From Pectinophora gossypiella (taxonomy: Eukaryota; Arthropoda; Insecta; Lepidoptera; Gelechiidae): 64,000 bases of DNA. Positions 1 through 10,200 of this stretch are shown in pieces. Position numbers and translations under genes: made by a program. Location: assembly GCF_024362695.1 (NCBI RefSeq), contig NC_065422.1:6571534-6635533 (forward strand), given 5' to 3'. The notes under the pieces were generated by a model. That model made no database searches. It was not told the DNA's origin and was given only the letters and a program-made list of their open reading frames with translations. The number at the start of each line of letters is the position of its first letter. Position 1 is the stretch's first letter.

Positions 1-874
1 TATGTACTTTCACAAGCAATAGCTTGTGATGTGAATGTGACTCTATATGGATTTAAGATTGACATACTTCACAGTAATGATTATTTTGTAAATATTACAT
101 GAGTGATGAAATAAACTAAAGTTCAATATCACTATCACTACCTTCGTCGCAAATATCCAATTTTTTTATAGGTATCTCATGACCAAACCCACCAAAAAAA
201 ACGATCGAAAACTCACATAAACATCAATTGAAAATATACAAAAGCGATCGACAATATTTTATGGCCCTAAAATTCAAGCGACCATATAAAATCTAAATAG
301 CCGAATAATGCGAAAAATACACAATAAAATACATGTAAAAAATATAAACTTGCGAAAGTTGCAACCGAAGATCCGCAAGGAAAGTTTCTGTATTTTATTG
401 AAAAATACAGAGGTTGTTTGAAAGATTCATGTACTTTACATGTCATTTTCAACGCTAATCCCAACATGTATTCCTAAATTGACTACAGTTTTAAAACACC
501 GATTTATTATTTTTATATAGTATTTAACATTTATACTACAAACATACAACGATAAACACGTACTTCCTTATGATGTGCCCAAATATTGTATACAATACCT
601 GTTTTATAAAACGTTACGTTATATTAGATGTATGTCAAATGAAATATACAACGATTATAAATATCTTGAAGTTTTATTTAATAGCAGACAAAGAAATACA
701 ATTGAAAATATGCAAAATACATAAAAATGCAACACGTGATTCGTTATTTGCCTTGGCCAGTGCTTACATTGGCATGCCTAGTGTGATTAATTGATTGATT
801 ATTCTAAGATACATGTAAAGCTTACAGCGCGATGTTTTCTATTGCAGATGTTGATCAAACTATTAATGTACAAA
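1..874. other. AT-rich stretch, no gene seen
   Basis: No coding exon, RNA gene or repeat shared with the rest of the window was recognised. The short open frames at 267-467 (minus) and 570-794 (plus) are AT-rich, lack recognisable motifs and have no splice context. Confidence 0.5.
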
Positions 875-1090
875 ATTGAAATGTCTGGTATTGAATGTGT
901 TCCTCTAGTTATTAAATAACTTGTAATGTACACCCTCATTGATTTAAAAGATGTGTTGCTGTTGCAGTTTCTTGTCATTTCTTCTCCTCAGCCATAACCT
1001 TGCGAAATGACGTAAATTCAAAAATGTTACATTTACCATCAACAAGTTTTTCCATGATAATTACTTTAAATAAATGATTCTGATTTCTGA
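875..1090 (+). repeat. LINE 3' end, 5'-truncated (CR1-like tail)
   Basis: Closely matches the reverse complement of 24150-24362. Shared landmarks are a block around CTTCTCCTCAGCCATAACCT, a block GAAATGACGTAAATTC and a tail reading AATAAATGATTCTGATT. An ATTCTG-rich end after an AATAAA is typical of CR1/L2-type LINE 3' tails. No coding sequence remains. LINE origin is inferred from the tail only. Confidence 0.5.
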
Positions 1091-1147
1091 AAAATTTCCT
1101 TCGCGTCCGTTTAGTGGGTTTTACGTAACGATTTTATTATAAGTATA

Positions 1148-1290
1148 CGGTCACGAGCATTAATATGTATACACTTTGGTACCCATGTCACATTAACTTT
1201 TTTAACAAATTGAACTGTAAGTCTCACTAAATGTCAAATATGTTAGTGCGACAGAGTCCTAAAGTGGGTACATTATATTGCTCATGGCTG
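1148..1290 (+). mobile_element. Mariner-like MITE, copy 1
   Basis: A 143-bp element with inverted ends (CGGTCACGAGCA at the left, TGCTCATGGCTG at the right), flanked by TA at 1146-1147 and 1291-1292. A second copy lies at 30825-30966 in the opposite orientation, also flanked by TA. It has no coding capacity. TA duplication and short size fit a Tc1/mariner-derived MITE. Confidence 0.65.
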
Positions 1291-1384
1291 TACTAGTTAT
1301 TCTGCCGCGACTTCGTGGCCGTCGTCTCTTACTGCTCGACCCTTAATGGAAGTAGCGCATTGAAAAGTATTCAACTATTCCGAA

Positions 1385-1590
1385 CCGGACACTTCATACA
1401 AAACACCTCGTTTTACACAAACACTACATTGACGTTATCGTACACGCGCATCTTTGTGTGTGACGTCTGACGCCCACACGATTGACGACTAAAGTAAGAC
1501 CGAGGGGTGAGGTAAACCTAGCTCAGCCGCTGGTGGGGAGCGGAGAGTTGCCGATATTCTATGTCATAGCTCATAATTATAGATATATTG
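1385..1590 (+). repeat. Dispersed repeat R6, copy 1
   Basis: Recurs at 28620-28785 and 48345-48545 in the same orientation. Shared text includes ACTTCATACAAA, a CGCATCTGTGTGTG-like block, GACGTCTGAC, and a G-rich segment ending GGAGAGTTGCC. It is non-coding. Class unknown; a SINE is possible but no clear pol III boxes were seen. Confidence 0.5.
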
Positions 1591-1624
1591 AACAGTAGTA
1601 GACTGTACCCATATACCCAAGAAA

Positions 1625-1775
1625 TTCGTTTCGGAGGGATGTGACCTAACTTGTAATGGGCTGGTTTCCCTTCGCGGGTTGGAAGGTCGGGCAAACAGGC
1701 AGTCGCTTCTGTAAAAAGCTGGACCTGTCAAATCTTCAGGTTAAGTAAACGGACCCCGTGAAATCGAAATAACGC
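1625..1775 (+). repeat. Dispersed repeat R7, copy 1
   Basis: Carries the phrase GACCTGTCAAATCTTCAGGT followed by a purine-rich end. Further copies lie at 27060-27310 (+), 30040-30115 (-), 35265-35390 (-), 36860-37035 (+) and 48575-48640 (-). It often starts with a GGTTTTCCCTTCGC-like block. Non-coding; a SINE or LINE 3' fragment. Confidence 0.5.
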
Positions 1776-1957
1776 TAGGGTATACTGTAATAAAACTAGT
1801 AATAATCACACTGCAATAACCGACCCAAACACTGGCCAAGGCAGGTCTTTGACCCGGGGCCAGAAGGGGGATGGTAGAACACCCGGGTAGACCGACTTCC
1901 AGATAATCCGGGTCACATCTGTCTGCCCGGGTGACTCGTCTGCTTGCTCGTCAGACT

Positions 1958-1978
1958 CTACTCCGTGTCCATCGCCAC
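1958..1978 (-). CDS. PSMA1: Candidate last coding exon of PSMA1 (exon 6)
   Basis: On the minus strand an acceptor TTTCATGTTCCAG precedes GTG GCG ATG GAC ACG GAG TAG (VAMDTE, stop). Exon 5 ends in phase 0 at a donor CAG|GTAACG (7092), so this joins in frame as PRDPQPQ-VAMDTE. As I recall it, Drosophila Prosalpha6 also ends with a PRDP..VA..E-like acidic tail. The splice would remove a 5113-bp intron and give a 280-residue protein. No AATAAA was found close downstream. The rival model is read-through of exon 5 to the stop at 7062-7064. Preferred on sequence grounds but unproven. Confidence 0.5.
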   Translation of the reverse strand: MAMDTE

Positions 1979-3136
1979 CTGGAACATGAAATAAGGATAT
2001 TTATATTTCATTAAACCTTAATCATATTACGTTACTGACTACAGAACCCGCACTACGGAACACACACACAGGTCCTAAACTTTGATTGCTTTGAGTCCTG
2101 AAGGCTTCAATAGAGGTTTAATAATATTAAATCGTAACATTAGAAAGACAAAAAAAAAACAAACAAAGAAAAAAAGAAGAATAAAAGAAGACGGAGAAGT
2201 ATTGTGTCTGTTTTATTGTGTACAAATAAAGAAATAAAGAATTAAGCGTGATCGCAGCGGAGGATAAAAAAAAACCAACAACAATTGAGGATAACAATAA
2301 CTGAGGACAACAATACAATAATTTGATATTTATTTATTTTTTAATTTGGGGTGACAATAATTGAGGATGGTGCATACGCAGCGCTATGCATAGATTAGGG
2401 GTGCGTAACAAAATAACAAATAACAAACTCAAATACTATAAAATTTTCAAACATATTTTAAATAGAAGACAAGAAGAATACGGGGTCGAAAGACAATTTG
2501 CAGCCACTGTTGGCTTTGTTGTCACGGAATAGAAGAAATAGATTGGAAGGACCAAGTGAGCACGAAACGCGCGCCATACAAGTATGAGCAAATATTACAT
2601 AATTCAACTTTGCACTCTACTCGTCTGCAAACTTTACGACACACGGAGTTCCGCGATAGTATATTATTAAAAGGTCGACCTGCAGGGCAAAAAATCAAGC
2701 TAAAAAACCTTAGTATGATCAGCTATTTATTAAAAAAAAAAAAACTTTTGTATGCAGTATCTTTCGAAAAGTAATGACAAATTGAATAGAGCCCTAAGCA
2801 AAGCAAGGAACACCAGAGATAATATTGGTCTAAGTCGTGTTAGAGAATGTTCTATTCTCATTTATTTAGCGTTTTTTCTCGTAAGTTTAGAAATAATTAT
2901 GCTTCAACCGGAAATCCGTATCCGGAAATATGGAGTCCCTTTGCATTGTAAGCCTACGATTTTATCTAATAATGAAATACTAGGTATACCTTTCCAAATT
3001 ATTTCAAATTATTATAAAAAAGAAAAAAGTTCTAAAATGTAGTTTAAAAAATATATATATCGTACATTAAACTAACAGAAGCAAAATTGAAAGAAGGAAA
3101 GTCATACATAAAATAAAATATTCAAAAAGAGATGTA
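1979..3136. other. No gene seen; AT-rich
   Basis: Contains A-rich and simple-sequence tracts (2150-2190, 2265-2310). The plus-strand frames at 2556-2774 and 2752-3042 are not recognisable as any family. This would be intron 5 of PSMA1 if the distal exon is used. Confidence 0.4.
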
Positions 3137-3208
3137 TGACCCCGACGTGATTTGAACACGCAACCTTCTGATCTGGAGTCAGACGCGCTACCGTTGCGCC
3201 ACGGAGTC
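3137..3208 (-). tRNA. tRNA-Trp (anticodon CCA)
   Basis: The 72-nt minus-strand sequence folds as a cloverleaf. The acceptor stem is GACTCCG with CGGGGTC (one T-G wobble) and discriminator A. The A box is in TGGCGCAACGGTAGCG. The anticodon stem is TCTGA/TCAGA around loop CTCCAGA, giving CCA. The T arm contains GTTCAAATC. It has no intron and CCA is not encoded. Full pairing separates it from the many tRNA-headed SINEs here. Flanks are AT-rich, with a T run not far beyond the 3' end on the transcribed strand. Confidence 0.92.
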
Positions 3209-3639
3209 GATATACTGTGCGGCGAAAATGCACTATACTATCCAAATGAAGCATAATATGGTTCGTTGTTTCAAGATATAAATAAATTAGTATTTTATTT
3301 TTAGTAGGGGTACTTTTTAAGGTGATGTGTTTCAGTCAGCTAGGTAACGCTGCGTCAGTAGATGGCGTTACTTCTGCAGTTTTCGTATTTTTTTCCATTT
3401 ATTCGTTTAGTGTTGAGTACTGACCCAGTGAAATGTTAGGTGGCGAAATCTTACATACATTATCTTTAAGTTAAGCTACAATTTTGAAGTATTTACTGAA
3501 GATATCATATTGAAACATTGCATCAAAAGTTGGTGTCATTTCAATTTGTGTACAAACACGAAGCTGTCACACACACATGCGAACTAGGTTAGCTATTAAA
3601 AGAGATGCATAATTTGAAGTCTACTTCTAACTTCTAAAT

Positions 3640-3705
3640 GGCGCATTTGGTAAAGCAGTAGCCGCCATTCTTAAGGTTTACGGTTCAAACCCAACTGCAT
3701 GTTTT
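3640..3705 (+). repeat. tRNA-like pol III head, SINE relic
   Basis: Shows an A-box-like TGGCGCATTTGG and a B-box-like GGTTCAAACCC about 50 bases later, but no cloverleaf with a paired acceptor stem. Probably a degenerate SINE head rather than a functional tRNA gene. Confidence 0.35.
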
Positions 3706-3884
3706 AATTGTTTTTACTTTTTGTATTTTTTTTTACAATTGAATTTGGCGAACCCGTCTATTTGTTACGGAATTTTCAAAAAGTATCACTTTTACCAATA
3801 ATATTATAATTAAGTATACAATAATTTACTTTGCACTAAAGTACCTTCCGTAATTTCCGTATTTTTTATTTTGTAAAATTCTAA

Positions 3885-4030
3885 CAGGCATTAATCGCAT
3901 CAGTGAACAAGCGGCTAACTAAAAAACTACTGAACGGATTTTCATACGGTTTTCACCAATGAGTAGAGTGATTCATGGGCGTGCTTTAGGGTTTATAATT
4001 TATACAAGTATTTTTTTTTGTATAAAATGG
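3885..4030 (+). repeat. Helitron-like repeat body, degenerate
   Basis: Shares with 23665-23857 the order 'aaacTACTGAACGGATTTTCAT-cGGTTTTCA-TAGAGTGATTCA-GGTTTATAAT', with differences. That copy ends in a Helitron-like hairpin plus CTAG; here the 3' end is missing. Assignment is by similarity only. Confidence 0.4.
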
Positions 4031-4855
4031 TTCAAAAATGATGATGAAAGTCAAACATAATTATCGTTACAAATATAGCCGACTTGGAGCTTTCGGCGAA
4101 AACGCTGCCTGAGCCCATTGAGATATAACAAAACAACGTATGGTTGAATTGTTCCTTTTTTGTAGGTATACCGAAAAGTCCACAATATGTCATAATAATT
4201 ATATTGTGTATAAAGAATTGTGTATATGTATTGTATGATTTTACAAATAACGATCACAGTACAGTAATAATAAGGTAGATTTTTCCTAAATTGCGTAGGT
4301 TCAAACTTTGTCGCATCGCGTTTGAAAGATGTAATAGCGCTTCAGGACGTCCCGCAAGCACGGCGCTGATGTCGCAGTATCCGCATATAATTATTATGAC
4401 TTGTCATTTAGTTCCAATAAAATCCGCGGGACTTCATACGTATGTCAGTGACAGCTGGTGATAGCATGCGGGACACTTAGCACCTAATCGAATTCTATGT
4501 TGTTTTCGCGCCCAGTCCAGACGACTCACAGCGCATTTCTGGACATATATTTACGCGTGGTGTTTATTGTTAGGTTAGTTAGTTCAGGTTAGGACGTCTT
4601 TTTATAACGAGGACGTTAAAAAAAGACGAGGCTGGGACGTATTGAAGTAGTATTTTCCATATATACGCGGCCTGAAATGGGCTGTTTCGGGGACCTGAAC
4701 TGGTTGCTGTCGAACTTATTATCACGTTTTCTTGATTAAAATTCATAAATAAGTCAAATAGAAAATAGAAAAAAGATTTTATTTAGTTTTAGATCTGTCA
4801 TGATGTCTGTGATGTTTGTTTATTATACATAAGAATTTCAAAATTTATCTTATTT
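4020..4855. other. No gene seen
   Basis: AT-rich with a moderately GC-rich island around 4310-4510. The short minus frame at 4051-4257 has no recognisable motif. Confidence 0.4.
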
Positions 4856-4857
4856 TT

Positions 4858-5345
4858 TTTCCCAAAGGGCAAGGCAAAGGGAACTATGAACATACAGCCA
4901 TGTCTTGTGTTTTTTTTTCTTGATGATGATTAATGAAATGATGAAACCTAAGCCCCCACCCTCGGAGCAGACTCCTACTCCGAACCCCAAACGAAGTAAG
5001 CGGCTTGTTGGCGCAAAGCGAAAATAGATAGGTACACTTTGTTTATTGAAGATTCCGATTTAATAATACTATCGGGAATGTTTTCCGACTAATGTGATCA
5101 TTAACCACAAAACACCACTTCGTATTGATTATTTAGATTATTCAATGAAGAAAGCAACCTTCCCGTTCCCGGTCCCACCAAAAAGTCCGCGGCAAAGAGA
5201 ATATAAATAAATCTGTATGTTGGATGGAAAAACAATTAATTATAAATGACTACTATTTAGGCCGGCAAATGCAACAACTTCTTTTTTGATTTGGTTTTCC
5301 CCGAAGGGTAAGGCAAAGGGAACTATGCCCATACAGCCATTTCAT
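4858..5345 (-). repeat. Dispersed repeat R8 between two direct repeats
   Basis: 4910-5200 is the reverse complement of 46790-47108, sharing CCTAAGCCCCCACCC, GCGGCTTGTTGG, ATTGATTATTTAGATTA and CCTTCCCGTTCCCG. It is bracketed by two copies of a motif around AAGGCAAAGGGAACTATG (4868-4912 and 5302-5345). The bracketing repeats suggest insertion with duplication, or a composite element. No coding capacity seen. Confidence 0.5.
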
Positions 5346-7005
5346 TTTATGTATTGATTTTTTATTATAATATATGTCCTCTTTTAAAACACGGTATTTA
5401 CCCATTATTTAAAAATGTTTAAATAAGATACGTTATTACAAAAATATTTTTCCAATATTCCTTTTCTCAGATTGTAGTATTTTTAGTTTTTTATTTATAT
5501 TTATTCTCTTCATACAAAATCTCTTTATAAATTGTCACTGACATTCTATTACACTTGTCAAGTAGTCAAAGCCTTTAGAAAAAAAAAACTATCACGCACA
5601 CAAACTAACATTGACACCTCTACACGCTCAGCAAATACACTGTAATCTGCACCACTACAAATGTAGAATTGATCAAAATTGAGGGTCTGAAATATGGTAC
5701 TTCTCGTATTCGGACCCTAAATTTTTGTTAGTTTGCGAAAATAATACACCAAAATATTACTATTTATCGGTTTTACAACAATATTCCTCTATCCGTTTTC
5801 CTGTAGCACTGCATCAACTTTTGTATGGAAAACGAATCACCTTAAGTCTTATTGCTTACACTTTATTAGTGTTCATAGTAAGGTTTAAAATTGAACCGAT
5901 GCGCAGACGACTTGGGACGAACAGAAAGAAGGCAACAAGCGAGTTTTAAACGTGGTAAGGTCTCAACTTCGTCACTGGGCATCTCATTACAATTTTTTTT
6001 TTTAAAAAGACAAACTTTTATTAAGTACAAAGCTGGATTCTAAACCATCAATCCATCTGGGTGGACCTTTACTTTTGATATTTTTAATTTTTTGTTGAAT
6101 GCGTATAGCTTCGGCCGAATTCATAAAGAGAAAGATTATTGAGGTGGTTTTACAAATAATATAAGAATAAAACGCCTGACAAAACCATAAGAGCACGCAC
6201 ATGTTATCAAATGCTTGCTATTAAAATACGCGTAACGGTTAAGCCGAGACTCATCCATATTTTTATCTTTAGATATGTGATATTAATTAGATTTTACTAT
6301 TGTATACTCTATAATTGTTGGTCTCTTATGCTTATTCATGAGAATGAATAAGCATAATACACATCTTTGTCATTTATGTCCATTTAGGACACTAATATTT
6401 TGTAAAAGTAATGTAATAAATAAGCAAAAAAAAATAAAATAGGCCAGTCGCATTTTAAACACGAATTTGCGTCATATGAAGACATTGGCGTACAACTCGC
6501 ACGCACTCAGTCTGCGCGCTCCCATAGTACTTGGGACAGTTGGGCTGGTGCATGGTATAGAGAAAAGGGGTTGGAAAGGCCCTAACGCGCATTTTGTATG
6601 AGAACCGCTGTCACCGCTGAGTGGGGTTCAACCCCACTCTCTTTCACTACCTACTACTCTTGCAAACAGATAACTACGATAGCTCTACTACTTCTTAAAT
6701 TCCATAGACACTTTACTGGCAATGCATATTTTATGTGATGGGCTGCAATTTTAGTACTTAGTATTTTTTGGATAAATAGCCGATCAAACTAAGGTTTTTA
6801 GTTTTCCTGTGCTAAGGCGGGATCTCTTTGCGAGATAGTCGATATTAAATTTTATGGCCTGCAGGTTACAATGCATAAGACAACCCTTTTAAATATATTT
6901 TCGGGACGCTCCGTGTGTCGTACTTTGCGGACGTGTGGAGTGCAAAGTTGCAGTGTGAACTATTTGCTTAAACTTGTATAGCGCGTGTGGTGCGCGCCCT
7001 TCCAA
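5346..7005. other. No gene seen
   Basis: AT-rich and free of repeats that recur elsewhere in the window. The frames at 5725-5949 (+) and 6002-6202 (-) resemble nothing recognisable. 6480-6640 is less AT-rich, without exon-like structure. Confidence 0.4.
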
Positions 7006-7009
7006 CCTC

Positions 7010-7015
7010 TTTATT
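7010..7015 (-). promoter_or_regulatory. AATAAA polyadenylation signal for the proximal PSMA1 end
   Basis: AATAAA on the minus strand, about 47 bases past the stop at 7062-7064. It supports a short 3' UTR if exon 5 is not spliced onward. Confidence 0.45.
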
Positions 7016-7061
7016 GTGTTCCGTGGGCTGGTGTATTATACCAGTTGGTATGAAAACGTTT

Positions 7062-7289
7062 TTAATGAGCGAAAGCACCGTATGACGTTACCTGTGGCTG
7101 CGGGTCCCTGGGCGGCTCGTCCCCCGCGTCGCGCGCCGGCGGCGCAGGCGCAGGCCCAGCGTCTCCCGTGGCGGAGGCGCCTCCGCCGCGCCGCTCCTCG
7201 CCCTCCACTAGCGACAGGAATCTACTCAGTTCCGCCTCCTCGCTGATGCGCAAAGGGGTCTTCGGACCCACTATCGCTATTGATACATT
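7062..7289 (-). CDS. PSMA1: PSMA1 exon 5 (C-terminal exon, GC-rich)
   Basis: The acceptor TTTTTCTCAATTACAG precedes AAT GTA TCA (NVSIAIVG), which follows exon 4's LNTK just as in other alpha-1 subunits. The exon encodes the last beta strand and helix, then a low-complexity tail rich in Gly, Ala, Pro, Asp and Arg. It is far more GC-rich than its surroundings. At 7092 there is a good donor CAG|GTAACG. Without splicing, the frame adds nine residues (VTSYGAFAH) and stops at 7062, with AATAAA at 7010-7015. Which end is used cannot be settled from sequence alone. Confidence 0.88.
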   Translation of the reverse strand, partial: NVSIAIVGPKTPLRISEEAELSRFLSLVEGEERRGGGASATGDAGPAPAPPARDAGDEPPRDPQPQVTSYGAFAH

Positions 7290-10200
7290 CTGTAATTGAG
7301 AAAAATTGTGCTTGTAGCAAACTTAGGAATATAAATATGAAACCAGTATGGACTTACGGCATTCAGTTGTGGGGTGCTGCAAAAACATCAAATATGGAAA
7401 TACTACAACGCTTCCAAAACAGAGTGCTCAAATCAATAGCGCGAGCACCTTGGTTCACTCGCATGGACGAACTTCACGAGTACCTTGGAATGAGGACAGT
7501 TAAGCAAGAAATTGCCACAACTACAAGGCTATACAGCGATCGAATTACTCATCACCAAAACAAACTGGCCCGAAGTTTAAGTGACAACCACTATATGAGA
7601 CGCCTCAAAAGGACGCACACATGGGATAACATACAGTAGCACCTTAATGAAGGCAGCCTTCTAATGAGGCGGCCTGTCCTGCATGTTAATAAAACCAAAC
7701 CATCAAAACTGCTTATGGTCAGTCGACCAATCACATGTTTGGGCAAAAATATGAAAAAAAAAGGAATATAAATATGTAACAAAAAGGGTTTATATGAAAC
7801 TTGACATGAAACAAGAAGGGCAATGCACTTAGATGATAAATTCCCATATTAAGCCTGTGTTGGCAATCATTTTATTTAACTTACAATAATACTAACATCT
7901 ATAGTCAAAACCATGTAAGCGCTTTTTCGAAAACACATTTGGGTGTGATTTTTTTAAATAAAACCTTGCAATAGACAAATTAATCGAAAGAAAGCGAGGA
8001 TTTTTTTCAAAAGGGCGTTGTATACTATTCTTTCTAAACCTACTAGCTGACAGCATCATCGACAACCTATTATTGTCATGTCCTAAAACATAAAACTCTG
8101 TATGATGCAACAATTCATTACACAAATTGATATAAGCAAATCAGTTTGCAACATAAATGCCAAACTGCAGTATAATAAACTCGACCATAACAGACGGCGA
8201 TACGGCTCACCACTTATCACAAAGCTCGGTGAGGTTTGGGTACTTAGTTCTCAACTGGGATATATAGTATATATAGTCATACATAAAGATGGACCATGAC
8301 CGCAATGGAGCAGTGTGGTGTGGTGGAGTATGCTCTATACCTCCCTCTGGTTGACTGAGCATGTGTATGTGTCCAGCAGTGGGTAGGCTGTTTAAGTTTA
8401 TGACCTGTCTGTTTTACCATCTACTGACCTTAGTATTCAAGTCAACCTCATTAGGCAGGGTGTCCCTCAGGGCTCTCAGTCCGTGAGCCACCAGCTCATT
8501 GAGATCACTCTCTGCGAAGGTGTTCAGATGCTTCTCCAAGTAAGTCCTGGCGGACTGCGAGCGGGCGCCGATAGCCATAGCGCGGCAGTCGAAGAAGTTA
8601 GCTGATGGACAGGTCTGGTAGATGTGGGGACCTTGGTCCTGAAAGACAAGAGTCAAACAGTTGGTAAGTTAGTATATGATGTATACACATTTATGACAAA
8701 TGAGGATAAAAATTATAAACCCAAATGTAGGGGGCAGCACTGTTGAGTGTTCATAAATTTTGACAGTTCCCCATAGCATTTGAGTAAACAAACATAATAT
8801 ACAGGGTATTGGTGACATCGTAACGAAAACTTTGAGGGGTGATTGAGGCCATGATTCTGAGATGATATCAAGTGGAATTTTCCATCGCAAAAGTATGGAA
8901 CTGAAAATAATTTAAAAAAATCACAAAAATTTTCATGAATATTCAGACTGAAAATTCCACTTGATATTAACTCAGAATTATGGTCTGAACCATCCCCCTC
9001 TGTATTCGTTACGGTGTCACTAACACCCATACCTACTTGTATGGCTACCGTATGTACTTGTGCGGGGTGTAAGTGACATCGTAACGAATACTGACGGGAA
9101 CGATTCAGCTGATTATTTTGAGTTAATATCAAGTGGAATTTTCCATCGCAAAAGTATAGAATTGAAAATAATTTTAAAAAACTAAAAAAAAGTCATGAAT
9201 TTTGCGACGAAAAATTCCACCTGATATTAACTCAGAATCATGGTCTGAATCATTCCCCTGAGTATTCGTTACGATGTCACTAACACCCTGTATATTATTG
9301 TTTAGCTTATATTTTTACACTACCCTTTGCGCAGCGTTTAACTTCAAAATCACTATTCTTTAAAGATCGGCGCGAATTTAGAACCATATGACGCATATCC
9401 TCATAAATAACATTCACTGCGTCTATTGGTCGAAACCCTCGATATAATTCGCGCCGGTTGGCATGCAGACCCTTCAGATAGTGATAGCTAAACATGAGAA
9501 ATAAAAATAAATACCAAATACTCACATCATAACCAGCAACAAGTAAGCCGACGCCAAGAGGACGCTTGTCGTACCGTTGTGTGCAGATCTGCATCTTGTT
9601 ACCGACCAGGGCAATGAGACGGCCGACTGGCATTGGGGCATCATGCGAATACCGGTGGTTGAGACACTCTGTACGCATGTAGCGGCTGGAAAATAGAAGA
9701 AGGAGTTTTATAGATTTTTTTTTATTATTTATTTATTTACTTACATTTCACAACATTACAGTGCAGAAGCACCGATTTTATATTTTAAATTTGTCATATC
9801 AAAAGTCAATCTATTAGTTTTATCTAGTATCTAGCTTGTAATAGATTAAAATGATCCCAAAAAAAGTGTGCTGGCACCAAAAGCAACTAGACAACACAGT
9901 TAGGTACGGGTTGATTAAAAAATATTAGTTGAAAAATTGCTAAACTAATTTTATTAAATGTAATAAGTTCTAAAACTATATTACAATAATAAATTCAAGT
10001 CATTATATACTTAGTAACTCAGTATTTAACCAGTGATACTTACGTAATTTGCAAATAAAAAATATTTTATGAACTAAAAATATCACTAGCAATTTCTTAC
10101 CTCAACATCCTAGCGTCAGCAGTCAAACCCGAAATAGAGATGCCAATATGGTCATCAATAGGTATGATCTTCTTTTGATATGCTGAGAGTTCACTTACTG

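Noticed and set aside
1808..1981. 58-codon open frame on the minus strand in the GC-rich patch (GGDGHGVESDEQ...)
   Set aside because: No ATG, and its frame does not fit the phase 0 PSMA1 donor; composition alone may keep it open. Left as possible 3' UTR.
2556..3042. Two overlapping plus-strand frames as a small gene
   Set aside because: Lysine-rich, broken by an A run, no recognisable domain.
6974..7246. Plus-strand frame with Arg/Pro/Ala-rich protein
   Set aside because: It is the complement of PSMA1 exon 5; the GC-rich composition keeps it open by chance.
8669..9132. Minus-strand frames over the foldback repeats
   Set aside because: They follow the family F hairpin sequence and the PSMA1 intron; no codon signature and no conservation expected.
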